A DNA stretch of 64,000 nt from Lutjanus erythropterus. Lineage: Eukaryota; Chordata; Actinopteri; Lutjaniformes; Lutjanidae. The stretch lies in NCBI GenBank assembly GCA_020091685.1, contig CM034605.1, forward strand, positions 12,992,635-13,056,634. The letters are read 5' to 3'. The position numbers and the translations under genes are program-made. The notes beneath the pieces are model-generated. The model was not told the origin of the DNA. It worked only from the letters and a program-made list of their open reading frames with translations, and did no database searches. Below are positions 48,966-62,224 of this stretch, one piece after another (position 1 is the stretch's first letter; each line of letters opens with the position of its first letter).

Positions 48966-51900
48966 AAAGGAGCTATATAATTATCACCATTCAAATAGGC
49001 ATCCCTAAATATTATCCTAAATACCTACTACAGATGGAGACAAAAAAGGATAGAAAAAGAAAGGATAGAAAAAGAAAGGACAGAGCCAGGGATGAAATAC
49101 AAACAGCAAACTCCTTTCAAGCCAGAAGTTCAATTTTTCTGCTTTTATACTTTCAGACAGTTCGTCTGCGAAAGCCTTCGTCTTCTATGATTCAAAGAGC
49201 GGCTGCTTTTCTATTAAAACCTTTTATTCATGAGCCTGCGTGTTAATGTGTCTCTGTTCTTTGAGTTTAAACTAACTTAACACATTATTTTCACCTCTGC
49301 ACCTGACACCCCGATAGAGGCCAAGCACCCGCCACCAGGGTCCACTTCATTAAGATAACACACACACACATGCACATGCACACTCAAACACAGACACACA
49401 CACGCTCAGGGTCTCCTCCATTAAGACTTTGATGTCACGGTAGCTTGATGAAATATTAATGTAAATCACTGCTGTGTTTTCCCTGCAGACTTGCAATAAC
49501 AGTCTGATGCATTATGCATTAGGGAGCAGGCATCTGGTGATTAGGCAGATCTGCAGCCTGTGTTCCTTAGGTGAATCTGAGCTGCCTGGTAACATTATGG
49601 AAATCTGAAGAAGCACTTGACTTCTGTAAATAACAATCTCAAATAACCAAGAACAGCAGTGTTTTAAACACACTGAAATGTGTGAAAAAGTATGTCTGAA
49701 TTTAGACGGTCTGATGAAAGCAAGCTGGTCTGATGAGCCTCTGAATCTCTTAGATAAACAAAAACTGCTCAGGGGACTCAGGACATCCCCAATCTGAGGC
49801 TCTCCACAAATATTTGCTTGTAGATAAAAAGATCATTTCTTTTTTGGAATTTTTATTACCAAAAAAAAAAAAAAAAAATTAAATAATTGCAGCAACAAAA
49901 ATAACGTAGGCCACAAGACATAACACAATTTACTACCGTGACATTAAATCTTGAAAGTAATCTAACGTTTCAACAAATAAGATTTTCCAACTAAACAGCA
50001 GAGGTGTTTTTCTAATATCAGAATATCATGAAGTGTAATACTGATGTTTTTTGCAAGTTGTACATGACAAATGATAAATATGCAGTGAGCCAAATCTAAA
50101 TGCAATAAATTTTTAAGGGTTGCACGATGCTGGATTTTTCCAGTATCCAATATTTTGATATTTTCCAACTGATTTTGCCTGGCTGCTGATGTCAATATAT
50201 GCACAGATTTTTTTTCCCACCTAATTGCAGAGAACATTATATGAGGTCTCTCCTGTAGTGGCATTAACATATTATTATGCCCCATCTCATCGAGATAAAC
50301 GACCGGCAGACGCAGATATAAAATACAATGCTTTTCAAAATGTTCATATTCACTCAGCAAAATAAGAAAACTGCTGACAGCTTTTTCTTATTTTCTTCAC
50401 AAATTTGTAGCAATGATCAGGATGATGGCTCTTAAGATGGGCATTAAATTTGTGGTGTTGAAGGATGCTGAGAAATCATTGCAAGTATCATGTTATAAGC
50501 TTGACATATTGGCAGAAATGCAATATTTCATTTTAAAACCTTTATTGGACAATACCAATTATATGCTTATGTTATCATGCATCACAATTTTTCATGTAAC
50601 TTTTTAGCAAAATTCTTAATAGCTGCAAAAATGTCGTGTCAACATTGCCAGACATTATTGCTGTTAAAAAGAGGCCTCCTGTTTCTATATTTCTTCACAG
50701 AAATATTTAAAGGAGAGGTACGTAAGACCCTGGGGTTCAGAAATGAGTACAGCAGTCCAAATAGCGAGCTAAAGCCACAGACGCTACATTAAACAGATTG
50801 AATCCCTATTTAATAAATGATCTGTGGTTACAGAGAGTTGTTTCTCACACTCCCTCCTCCTCAGCCTTGAAGCTCAGCTCAGGCAGGATATTTGCAGGCT
50901 GCAGGGACACAAGATATACATGAGCGCAGGAGTGCAATATTATCGAGAAGCAATGATGAGTCCTAAAAGTTGATCAGCTATTTATAACTGCAAATTTTCT
51001 GTCAATGTAAAGTTAAGCCTGTTATCCTGAAAACAAAAGCCAGCTGCTCCTGCCAGACTCCATTAACATATTGCTTGATTTCACCGTCACAAATATCTAC
51101 TACTTCTGAAAACATTATTAACGATTCCTTAAAATTCATAAACAGACTAACTCATTCCGTAAACATTCAGCATTAATTTTAATTTAATAAATAATGCAAG
51201 AGGACTCCCGTGCACTGTTTAACTTGCAATAAATCATTTATTTGCGAAGTTTCGGTTCCAGACCTTCATCATTCATTTGTTCATGAGAAACCACTGAGAA
51301 GTAAGAGAACCTGTTCCCTTTGTTCTAACTTAATAAATGTGAAATGGGCAAAGAAAAATAGATGTTCCAGCCGAGAATAGACATTTCAAAGGAGAACATG
51401 CTGGCTGTAGTAATGTTGTCAGCTAAGTCAGTATTTCAACTTAGCATGTTTTCTTAGTCTCTAACGACATATCACGGCCATTTTATGATTTATCACAGTG
51501 AATACATTACAGATTTTTCCTTTAACCAATGAAAAGAATTAAAGAGAGCTTGTGGCAAAACCTCATAGTTCCACCCCAACACAATTTTGAATGAAGTGGT
51601 GTACACATGGGAAAAACTGGCCTTCAGGGCTTTCTGAAAGCTTTGTGCTTCAATATTTTTAATTTCCTGAAAAATATTGATTTTGGACATACAAGGTTTA
51701 CACCCGACAATGACATGGGTAGAAAAAACACAATGCAGTCACACTTACGGTATCACCCTGACAATCTGACAAATCTGATTCCTCATGTGTAAATACTTGA
51801 GTCTGCAAGATTGCAAGGCTGTCACACTTGTTTAGAAAAGACTCTTTACGCTTCACAACAAGTATTCAGAAGTACATAATCCCACAAGGTCCAATGAGGT

Positions 51901-53032
51901 CAATTTAATTTAACTGGCAGAACAGAAGACGCCGGAAAAGCAATTTCACAGATTTGTTTATGAGTGGACAAATTCCATTAGTGAGCTGGTTATGAATTGT
52001 TTTAGTTGGGGAGACCCTTGACGAGACAGGATGGTAAATTGCTGCATTAGCAGATGGGACTCTTGATGCTTGTAGCAGAAAATGGAAATCTGAACAGATT
52101 CATAATGGCTAAATAAACCAATTAATATTCACACTGAAACACAGCACCTACAGGCATGTACACACACACACACACACACTGTACGTTCACACACATTAGT
52201 GTCCTCCAGTGACCTATTTGAACATTTTCACATCAGCCCAACCCTAGATGGAAACCAATCAGTGAGACAAAAACCAATCAGAGAGACAAAACCCAACCAG
52301 AGAGACAGAAACCAACCAGAGAGACAAAATCCACCGAGAGAGATGGACCAAAGAGAAGGACCAGAGAGATGGATACTGACCAGAGAGACAAAAACTAAAC
52401 AGAGAGACGGCCAGAGAGACGGACCAGAGAGACGGACCAGAGAAAAGGACCAGGGAGATGGACCAGACAGACAGAAACCAACCAGAGGTAGTAACCATAG
52501 AGACAAGCCAGAAAGATGGAAACAAACCTAACATATGTAAACCAACCAGAGAGACCAATCAGACAGACAGAAACCGACCACGGAGACCAAAAACGAACCA
52601 GAGGGATTGAAACCAACTGGAGAGGTGGAAACCAACCAGAGACACGAACCAACCAGAGAGACAAAAACTAACCAGAGAGACAGAATTACTAATGTCCCGA
52701 GATAAATTCACACAGATTTCACTCCTTCACATTGACCATGCACCGGCCCACCCAGTGAGACTCCATAATGAAAACTCCCCATCTGGAGAAATGCAGTCAG
52801 ATGAAAACTGCAGGTGCACAATCTAATACATTACACTCCCAGCAGTGAAATACAATGAGAAATATGTCTGCTTTAGTTTATACGCTCATACATTCACTTA
52901 CAGAAATTTCTACTGAAAGGAAATGCTTTCTTCTTTCATAACGCACAAAGCCAATCTTACTTCTTCTCCTGAACACACACTGATAAAGCCTCTTCCACAG
53001 ATAAAACTACATCTTAATAACTTTCTGCTCAC
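48966..53032. other. eml1 intron 1, lower part
   Basis: No exon seen apart from the first-exon candidate at its upper end. It includes a poly(A) tract near 49860, a repeat fragment 'gcaataaatcatttatttgcgaagtttcggttcc' near 51230, CA at 52160-52179 and the minisatellite at 52252-52685. Confidence 0.55.
52252..52685. repeat. Degenerate minisatellite of about 20-bp units
   Basis: About twenty units of the form 'ccagagagacagaaaccaa' with variants (ggaccagagagacg, atggaccagaga). The long Arg/Gln/Pro-rich and Leu/Val/Ser-rich frames on the two strands follow from the repeat and are not genes. Confidence 0.9.
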
Positions 53033-53066
53033 CTGAGACGTGCTCTTTGAAGCAGTCCTTGTTCAT
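53033..53066 (-). CDS. eml1: Candidate alternative first coding exon of eml1
   Basis: Minus strand: ATG AAC AAG GAC TGC TTC AAA GAG ..., encoding MNKDCFKEHVS plus one base, then CTCAG|GTGAGC, a consensus donor. The single leftover G joins AT of exon 47587-47769 to give Asp, so the frame runs directly into DSASAASSMEV. An in-frame TAG lies about 45 bases upstream of the ATG, so this is a plausible first exon start. It would replace the 22-residue canonical N-terminus, which was not found in the window. A coiled-coil-first protein of about 803 residues results. No promoter motif could be proved. Confidence 0.55.
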
Positions 53067-54510
53067 ATTCACATGTCGCAGAGTGAATATCCCGAGATAA
53101 AGCTTCTATTATCTGTTCAACATCTGTTGTGGGTCTGCTCCCAACGCTGACACAATGACAGCATGATACCATCAGTCGTTGAGGTACAATGACTGGCTGT
53201 CACAGGCTTCGCGCTAACATCCTCCGTCTGTCACCCCGCTCCCTGGTTTAAAACCTCTGGGGCAAGTTAACGCCCAAATAATACGTTCACACGCAGGGAC
53301 AGAAATCAGAAAAGATCAGTGGAGCTTAAAGGGATAGTAATGGGGTCGTATGAGGTATTTATTGACAGTCAGCATATACAATAGATGGTGTTCACCAGGC
53401 CCTCAGTTTGGTTGAAATATTTTCACTGCTATACCTTGCCATCAGACAGACTTTTTCTATTGGCTATCTCTGTAATCTGACTAGCCACTCCAAGTGCGAC
53501 CCTATTGACATCAAGTATGAGGTTATCTGTCCATTGAGAGGCTGGACCTTAGTTTGAACCAACTGTTTGAGGAGTATTTTAAATGTGCATTGTTTTGTTT
53601 TTGCATACATACATACAAGGTTACTTTCCTTAAATAATAAATCCTAAAAATAAAAGTATTTTATGATGGCGTTGTTGTGGGCGTGGTAGGTGATACACTA
53701 TTGGTCAATAAGTACAACATACAACCCTACTTCAAATAATCTGACCTATCCCTTGAAGTCTGGTGTTTGTTTTCATACAGAAGCATGAGTGTCGACGGTG
53801 TGACACTGAGGTGATTGATGCTGCTAAATTTGCTCTTGATGTGACAACACTCTCCGGGGTTCAGGTCACATGTTCTCTGCCCAGAGAGTCTGAATCAGTA
53901 AAATGTCAATCTTCATTTAACAACAAATCCATCAACACATGCACCTCTGGACACTCATGTCTCTCTTTCATCCCCACAAAAGCAGATCATTACACCCCAA
54001 CAACCCCCTCTCGCTCCAGTGCACTATTCACACCTGTCAGCCAGCTGCTTAAATTACTTCATTTCTGTCAATCTTCTCTGTCAGAGCTTCTCCCTCGCTG
54101 TCTTTTTCTGTCCTTTTTTCATTATCTGGTCAATATGTGGCTGGGTCACAAATCTGAGACGGATCTCTGAGCCCATCTATCTGCTCACCCTAATGCATGG
54201 CGACACACTGCTCCCTATTACCTTCCTCTGCAAGGCGATGTCATTCTGGCAGGACCACCTGCCTGTTTAAAGTGCCTGTCCATCACTTCAGCCACAGGGC
54301 CTCACTGAAGGGCAAATAGAAAACAGGCTCTCTCTTCAGTTCATTTTTCCTGCTCTAGAGGAACCACACCCGCCCCCTTTTTCATCTCCATCTTATTCCT
54401 GAGTCATTTACTGACCTCACCACCATTAATAATGAACACTGGAGTGTGCACACATGCTGTGACCCGTTTCCCCCCTTCTGCACTCTCAACCATGAAGATC
54501 AATACACATA
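53067..54510. other. DNA upstream of the eml1 alternative exon
   Basis: Would hold the promoter of the alternative first exon. No TATA box at a convincing spacing and no CpG island are visible. No other gene is supported. Confidence 0.45.
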
Positions 54511-55080
54511 GGCTGGGCTGCACCAGAGGGGTTTAATTTTTAAACCCGATGAAATCATGATTTATCTTAAATTATGTTGCACCAAACTTTTAAACCAGTT
54601 TAAAATGTAGAGATATTAACTTTAAACCTCTCTTCATTCCTTAGTTTTTAATCTAAGACAAAATAAAATTTAATTCTGTTGCACCAAAACTTTACCAAGC
54701 TAGCAAATAACAATGTTTTGTAAACTTCATAGTGGATTTTAGCGAGCAAATAACATTTTGTAAACTTTTTAGCCAGCTAGCAATTGATGAAACATTTTGT
54801 GAAGGAATTCAGAGCAGCCAGAAGTTAACAAACTGAGACCTGCTAGGTGCCATCAGCACTCAAATTTATTAGTTTAGTATTTTTGTTAGTATCTCTATAT
54901 TTATTTAATTTCAATTTAAATCAATATACTAGGATTTACTAAACAGAGATTAACTTTTTAATTATGCAACAGAGCTCTGCTTGATTCTGAATTGGATTTA
55001 CTCATTTTAAACCTAGTTTTGCTAAACCCTGATTAGAACTTATCTTAGATTAAATTACTTTTTGTTGGTGCAACCCAGTC
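54511..55080. mobile_element. TA-flanked MITE, 570 bp
   Basis: Left GGCTGGGCTGCACCAGAGG and right (reverse complement) GACTGGGTTGCACCAACAA are inverted ends, bordered on both sides by TA (54509-54510 and 55081-55082), as for Tc1/mariner-type MITEs. Interior is AT-rich with repeated 'tttaaacc' and no gene. Confidence 0.8.
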
Positions 55081-57260
55081 TAAAGGAGTAAAGAGACTAA
55101 TATAGTCTCAGGTAAATGCTTCACAACACAACACAGAGAGAGCACTCACATAGTTTGAGCAATGCACAGCGACCTCATGTATAAAATATCTTCTGCAGCA
55201 GTGCTGTGTTGATCTGAGCTGTCTGAGTTTCTTCTTTATAGACTTGCCCTTCCATATACTAAACAAACACACACGATAGGCTGTGAATATAAATACACAC
55301 TCAAGGAATAAAAGAGGATGACGTAAAGGAAGTTCCCTGTGAGGAAATGTCATGATACCAGCTGTCTCACCATGTGTTTGAGGACTTCTGCACACTGACA
55401 ACCAGAGTGATTGATGTCTATTTTCTTTTCACTCAGCGGTGCAGAGAAGCCAAACAATAAAGCTAAATTGACTCGATGGAAAGTTCAGTGGCCAGGTTAA
55501 GCTGCGCCACAATGGGAGGTTTTGAAAAGCCACAACCAATGTTTGTAGAAAACCAACAGATCAAAAGAAAAAATAGGCTGCAGGAAACAGCCTGTCACAA
55601 CATTATGACAACAATTCCTGTTTTTTAGAGACAGAAAGCTAGCGCTGATTACCACAATGCACTGCTGGCACGTCTATCCACTTGCTGGATGCAGATAGCA
55701 AACAGGGGTTTTGCCAAATGGTTTTAATTTCATAACGTGAATGCACACGGCCAGGTGGTGCACTGCTGCAGTAGTGCCAGTTCAGCTGCTGCAGATTGTG
55801 CCTTCAGGAGAGCCATCTCTCCCAAGACCAATGAGTCACACTTATTAAACAACCTGACTTCAGTCTGCTGCTGGCTTCACTAATGGAAGTCCAGACCTAA
55901 TCATAATCAAGTGGCATGCAGGATTTAATTTCATGCCCAGAAGTAAAGGAGGTAGTGATTTAGAGACAGACAGGGAGAGAGGCAGAGGAGTTGAATGAGA
56001 GTGAGTGTTATCTATTTCATTGTCTGTTTTATTTGATTAACTATTGCTTGCTAGTCATTTATTTATTATTACAAGCAAAAGAGACATACCCTCCACCTGC
56101 ACCATGCTACAACTGCCGTTGAGTTAGCGGCTATGTTTGCGTGCAAAGTGCAAGTGGGAGAAGAGCCAAAAATATTTGATGTAATATATGTAGTAGGCAG
56201 TCCCTGCTCTTTCCCGACCAGCTAACCAAGGGGTCAATGGCCTGAAAAACATTGAAGATGCCTGTGCTACAGAAAAACCAAGAGAATCATGAAAAAAACT
56301 GCAATTGATCCTGAGGGGACAATGAATGTGTGCACCACATGGCAATCCATCCAATAGTTTCAATTTCACTCAAAGCCACAAATATCAAAGGATCGCCAAA
56401 GGCATTAGGATTCATCCTCTGGGGACCATAAATGTCTTAACAAAACATCATGGCAATCCATCCTATAGTTTTTCAAATATTTCTGCCTGGTGGACTGACA
56501 CTGCCATCCATAGAGCCACACTGCTCACATGGCTTAAGATAAAAATAATATGAATGTGTGTCGCTGAATTTTAATATTATGCAGAGTACAAGACGTGAAA
56601 AATGTCATGCTTGAAATTGCAGCATTTAGAAAATTGCGTACTGCCCCAGGCATGACTGAACTCATCCATCAGGTCTGTGTCAGCAGAATGAAAAATTACA
56701 AAACCAGTTGAGTTAGAGATTGGAGAAAAAGAGTAATGGAGGAGAAAGAAAAAGTTACTTAAAGTGTGATCAATCTCGTGTGTCACCTGCAACGAGCAGT
56801 GGATGGCCTGACAGAGGTGTATTAGCTAATCAACCGGCCAGATTAGAGAGACAGACGCCTGGTTTACAAACATGCTCTGATGGCTCCTGCTGGACCGGAG
56901 CTTAAGAGCTATAAATAGACAGAGGTGGCTCAGAGAAGGGAAGCCCTCACACAACCTGAGCGGAGATTAAAGAGGAGAAGACAGGCCGTGCAGGGAGAGA
57001 AATAATCACACAAACACTGACAGAGAGAAACAAAATAGAAAGACAGAGCTGTGAATGTGTGTGTGTGGTCATGAAGAGTGTGTGTCTGAGTCAAAGAGGA
57101 ACATGAAGAGAGGCCAAACGACCCCCATGAGAGATCCTACTATCCTTTTACGAACACGTTAAACCCTTCTTTCCTTCCTTCCTCCCATCAGCTACATCCT
57201 TCCTGGGGTCAAACTTAGGTCAAATGGGATGATACAGCTCCTCCACCTTGCTGCAGACCA

Positions 57261-57296
<36 letters not shown>

Positions 57297-59295
57297 CATT
57301 CAAAACATTAGATACAGGAGACAGTCATGTGTGCAGAACCACGAATACGCAAACAGAACCTAATGTGGCTGAGTGCATGATCAGATGACGCAACAAACAC
57401 CATCAACACGTCTCTCTGCCTGTACACAGTCCTCAGGGACTGTACACAAATTATTAGGGGGGGAAGGGACCAGGTTATGTATTTATTTTTTCTTTTGGCT
57501 GAGGGGAGGGTATGTCTGACTTTTTGGGAGAGCAGATTCATAAAAAAAAATCATTTTCAAAGAATTGTGACACGTGATTTTTTTTGTGAGCACAGTGGGT
57601 TATAAAGGTGTGCTTTGTCGTATACAGAGACAGGGCCCAAACTTAACTTTCTGGTCTGTCTGCCAACCTGAAATAAATTACAAAACACATACTTTCAGAC
57701 TCTCTTTGCAGTTAGTGTGAAATTCTACCCAGCTACCTGTGTTGTGTAAAGAGCTAGATAACAAGTAAGCGATTAACTGAACTGTAGAGATGTTGGAAAA
57801 CAGGGATCAGTCAAATAATTGCAATATAACTGCCACCTGTGTGCAAATTTGATGCAAAACTAAATGTAGTCAACCTATGTGTTGCAGTGATTAGAGTTTG
57901 TACTGATGTAGACTTATTTCACACACCAACGGCAGTTGACCTGATTATTTTAGTTGCCGACATAGATTTTTACTTGCATTTGATTAGTGGTGGGTGCTTT
58001 TGGACTCTGTACAGAGAATATGTTTGTAATTAAGAGATTAATTTTCACTAAATGACCTCTAGCAAAAGTTTCCTCTTTCAGTTCCCTCTGGATCATAACA
58101 AAAAGCAGGGGTGGATATTTCGTAAGAAAGAAGCATCTCCCAGCTGGAGCTATGATGGAGTAGTGGCAGATGAACAAAGTGAACCAGGTTACTTACATAA
58201 CCGGTTCTCATCACGTTCTTGTCGACAAGTTTCAGAACAACAGTGATCCAGAGTGTTCCAACAACCATAGTAAAGCTGTCAGTCTCCTGCCTGAGGCACA
58301 CGGCACAAGGGGAGAGGTGCTGTGGTGCTGCCAGAGGAGCTCTGACTAAGATTACAGCATCGATGGAATAAATTACAATTATAATAGATTTCTTACTTTC
58401 CCATGATGGTCTGAATACCTAATTGTTCTGCCTAATTTGCACTTTTGCTTCCTCATATTTAATTGTTGAAAGAGTCGTAGCAACCCTGCACTATATTTTG
58501 AGATATTAGAAGGAGACTGTTGAGGTTCTTTTTTCCAAGTTCAAATAATCCAATATTAATGCTGGGGATGGTCGTGCAATTTTCAAAACTGAAACATATG
58601 GTTTAACTCCTCTTCCCATCACAATAATTTTAGTACAGTCCCTAAGAGGCCTTTCTGAGACAGTTTGAGGAATCCAAAAGCCAAAAGGAGTGAGAGAGAG
58701 ATGGCGGGGGGAGGAAGAGAAAGAAGAAGGACACGGCCCATTGAGGCAGAATAACTCCTTCTTAACTCGAACACATACTGTATATACACCAATATCCCAA
58801 CACCCTGCTTTAACAAAACACACACACACTCCTGCACACACTGTCAAAGAGGAAGTGTTCACGGCGTGGCGGAGGGATTATGCTGGATATGTGGAGCAGA
58901 TCTTGCTCAATGCTAGTGATCCCTATACTCAGGGGGTTTCAGCTTAGCAGCAGGCTGGATTTGTATTCTGTCTCTCTCTCCGTCTCTAACCTCTTTCACC
59001 TCTCCCTCTATTTGTCTGTCTCCCTCCCTCTCTCTCTCTCTCTCATGAAACTGTGGTGGGATGGGTTTTTTAAAACAGGGCTAGAAATGAATTGACTGTG
59101 GGAGGAAAAAGAGAGACCGGAGGATTATACTTAAAGAGGGCTTGGCAGTCGTCCTCTAATATTTATCCTCTATTTCTCCCGTTTATGTTGCTCACTTGAA
59201 TGACAGATTTAGTGGCAGACTCTTTAGAAGGACATGCAGACTTCAGAGTGTGGGACATTTGGAGCATCAATATACTAAACTGTAGCTGAACTCAG
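55081..59295. other. eml1 intron 1 or upstream DNA
   Basis: No exon could be supported. It contains a reverse copy of the 'atggcaatccatccaatagttt' fish repeat (56330-56470), a CA tract at 57262-57294 and a tctctc tract at 59020-59045. A donor-like TTAT|GTAAGTAACC on the minus strand near 58195 has no recognisable exon before it. Confidence 0.5.
57262..57294. repeat. (CA)16 microsatellite
   Basis: Uninterrupted CA run read directly, in non-coding DNA. Confidence 0.9.
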
Positions 59296-59819
59296 TAGAA
59301 CTGCAACAATTACTCGATTTATTGTCTCCTGAAACCAGACAATTAGATCTCGCCGCCTACTGATCGTCTGGGGATTTCAAAATGCAAGGCAGTAACTAAA
59401 ACAGCCGCCAACAAACCTACGCCCCCTTACATTTTTTTCTGGGACACACCTTACCGGACACCAGATGCTCCTCAGTAGTGATTTCCACCCAGTTTTAGCA
59501 ATGACAGGTGGGAAAGTCTGGTTGACTTATAGAAAATTAATTGGCAACTATTTTAATAATCAATTGTCATTTTTCAAGCAACAATGTCAAACATTTGTTG
59601 GTTCAACCTTCTTAAATACAGGGGTTTACTGCTTCATTTATGACAGCAAATGAAGAGGCTTTGGGTTTTTGCTGGGCAAAAGAAGCTATTTGAAGGCACC
59701 TCTTTGGGTTCTAGGAAATTAGTTTTGAACACTTCTATTTTTTCACATTTTATGGAGATTAATCTTGAAAATAATTGGCAGATTAATCGATAATGAAAAT
59801 AATTGCAGTTGCAGGCCTA
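59296..59819. mobile_element. hAT-like MITE with 8-bp duplication and an internal insertion
   Basis: Left TAGAACTGCAACAATTAC, right 'AATTGCAGTTGCAGGCCTA', flanked by gaactcag and gaagtcag (7 of 8). The family body resumes at about 59525 ('gaaaattaattggcaacta'); the roughly 200 bp before it (59320-59520) are not found in the other copies. Confidence 0.75.
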
Positions 59820-62224
59820 GAAGTCAGAAAACACCCTTATAGTGGTGTGCAGTGTCAAATAGACTGTGTGGAAGTTTTACTAGTGGAGATTTCCAAAATA
59901 ATGCATTTAAAGATGCAATAAATAAGATTCTCATTAAAACAAACCATTTTTTTACAGTGTGTTATTACATCTTCATTCAGTATTTTCCAGTGTTAGTGGT
60001 GGAGTCTGCCACTTCCATTACAGATTCAAATTACCTTGCAGCAGCAACAGCTACACAGCTTGTGCTTTAATCTCTGTCCTAGCATGCAGAAAAGGTCAAA
60101 GCCTTTAATGGCCTTTAAATAACTTTTATCTATCAGTTCTTCAGACAGGTGCACAGTGGGAGAAAGGCCTGCAAACTCGAGTGGGATGAAAAAGGTGACA
60201 GTTCAATTTGTGACGCACCGCTTTCAATGACTCGCCGCTGCAGCTGGGCCAAACAAAGCTGAAGTGGCTCACTTTGGACAAGGTTAATGTTACTGAAGCT
60301 CAGTTTAACTGCAACATTTCAAGTTACAGCAGCCAAAAACAGTTCGGCCATAAGCACTAGGCTCCTGCCTTGCAGAGGAGCTTATTTTCTGACTTTGAGG
60401 TTTAAGGAACTCCCGTCTTCCAGATTAAACTCTTCAGATCAACACAAAATACAAAAGTGATATATTTTTGGCAAAGTTTGCCAAAAGGCTACAAGTTTCC
60501 AGCTATAAGTCTGGTATATTCTACAATTCTATTTTGTCAACAAATCCCTTTATAGTCATAATATTGTACACAGATGGACCCATGAGAATGGAGCTCTTTA
60601 CTGGCTCATCATTAACAGGGGGGCAGTTGTTAGGGCAACAATATTCATCCAAACACTGGTGATTTGGACTTTATATGACATCTCTGTCTTCATGAGCTAA
60701 ATTTAACTTATAAACAGTAACAAATGGCTGAAGAAAGGCATCCTTCTTGTTGCTGTGACTTTTAGAGGAGGAAACAGACCACAGAAGCTCTAAGTCATGC
60801 CTGGCAGTGACTCCAGGCTCCGACACACAAGCCTCTTTCTCCGTCTCAACCTTTCTCTACATAAAACAGGGCTTTGTCCCTCAGTAACAAACAACCAGGA
60901 AGGAACAGGAGGCGGGACACTTGTTCTGTCCAATATATCTGTGTGTGTGTGTGTGTGTATGTGCGATCGTGTTGTTCCATCCAGTAACTGTGTTGTTATG
61001 GGAGACAGATTTCCATGGTGTGAGAATGGTCTCACACACATACAGATACACACAGTCTGTGTGCCAGAGAGACTGTCCCCATCCTGAACATCAGCCAGTC
61101 ATATATCTGCCATCTGGAGGGAAACGAGAACATACACTGACACTACTGGCAGCAGATGAGATCATTACACAACTAGACTGACGAGAAAAATTAAAGATCA
61201 GATGAAACAGCATAATTTATTTTGATTTGAATCTTGATGTTGAAATAAGAATACGAACTGAGAATGTGATAAAAGAGTTAAAAGGGATTTTTAAAATTCT
61301 TCTCGACTTAAAAAAATGGGTTTTTTTTTGGTGTTCCTGTTCTTCCATTCTACCTGCTAATGCACTCTTACACTGTTATATGTCTGTGATTCTCAGTGCT
61401 TTTTCACAGTAGTTATTTTGGGATGATTTACAATTCTGTGCTCTGACTTTCCTCTGAACCAGCTGCGTCTGCTTCTACACGCAGTCTGTTCTCATAACCA
61501 GAGTTGACATCATGCAGAAAATACACCTGAGCCGTTCACATCCAGCTACTTCAGTCAATAATAAATCTCACAAGGCCACCTCATTACATTTTCTTTGCTC
61601 TCTGTGGACAAGGGTTCCAAAATTGTTCCATGACAGGAACCCCCCAAAACGCCTTAGCTTATATCCAGGACCCTTGCTTTGCAACGTGCCTTTTAAAAAT
61701 AGTGATGCACGGTTTGACCTAAATCCATACTTTATGTATGCTGCATCATACTTGCAAGTTTTAGCTGGCAAGGAGTTCTTTGGATTTTTTGAAGCTGAAC
61801 AGTTGGTCTGCCCATCAGGTCTTTTCCTTGTTTCCATGTTTATGGCTTAGCCCTGGCTAGGTGTTTGAAACTGGCTCAGGGCAGATGGGACATTTTACAA
61901 GCATTCTGCTCATTTTTTTATACTTAGAGCAGGCAAACATGCAATTCACTGGGTGTTTTTTTTCCCCATGGATGTTCCACGAAAAAGCTTTCTAAATACA
62001 TTTGAGAAATGAAGTAGTCCTTGCAGTTGAATGTGTGTTCCATTTAAACTCTGGTTGGTTTAAATAGTTTTGGAAATTTTGAGAGGTCTCGAATCATCAT
62101 TTAAATTCTTCCCATAGCTCACTGATTGGACCAGTTAGCTTCCATTAGGCAGCTTCTGGTTTTAACTGATTGTCAGTGGTGGCTCTCCAAACTTCAGTCT
62201 AAGCAGAGACAGAAGTCTCAAGAT
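59820..62224. other. eml1 intron 1 or upstream DNA
   Basis: No exon supported. It contains a (GT)n tract at 60941-60958. The 112-codon plus-strand frame at 61512-61850 has no splice context or recognisable domain and looks fortuitous. Confidence 0.5.

Noticed and set aside
52199-52664. Overlapping frames rich in Arg/Gln/Pro (plus) and Leu/Val/Ser (minus)
   Set aside because: Both are translations of the 20-bp minisatellite.
58059-58301. Minus-strand frame next to a GTAAGTAACC donor-like site
   Set aside because: No acceptor or upstream start with a known protein, and no similarity to eml1 or neighbours.
61512-61850. 112-codon plus-strand frame
   Set aside because: No domain, no splice signals and opposite frames equally open; likely chance.
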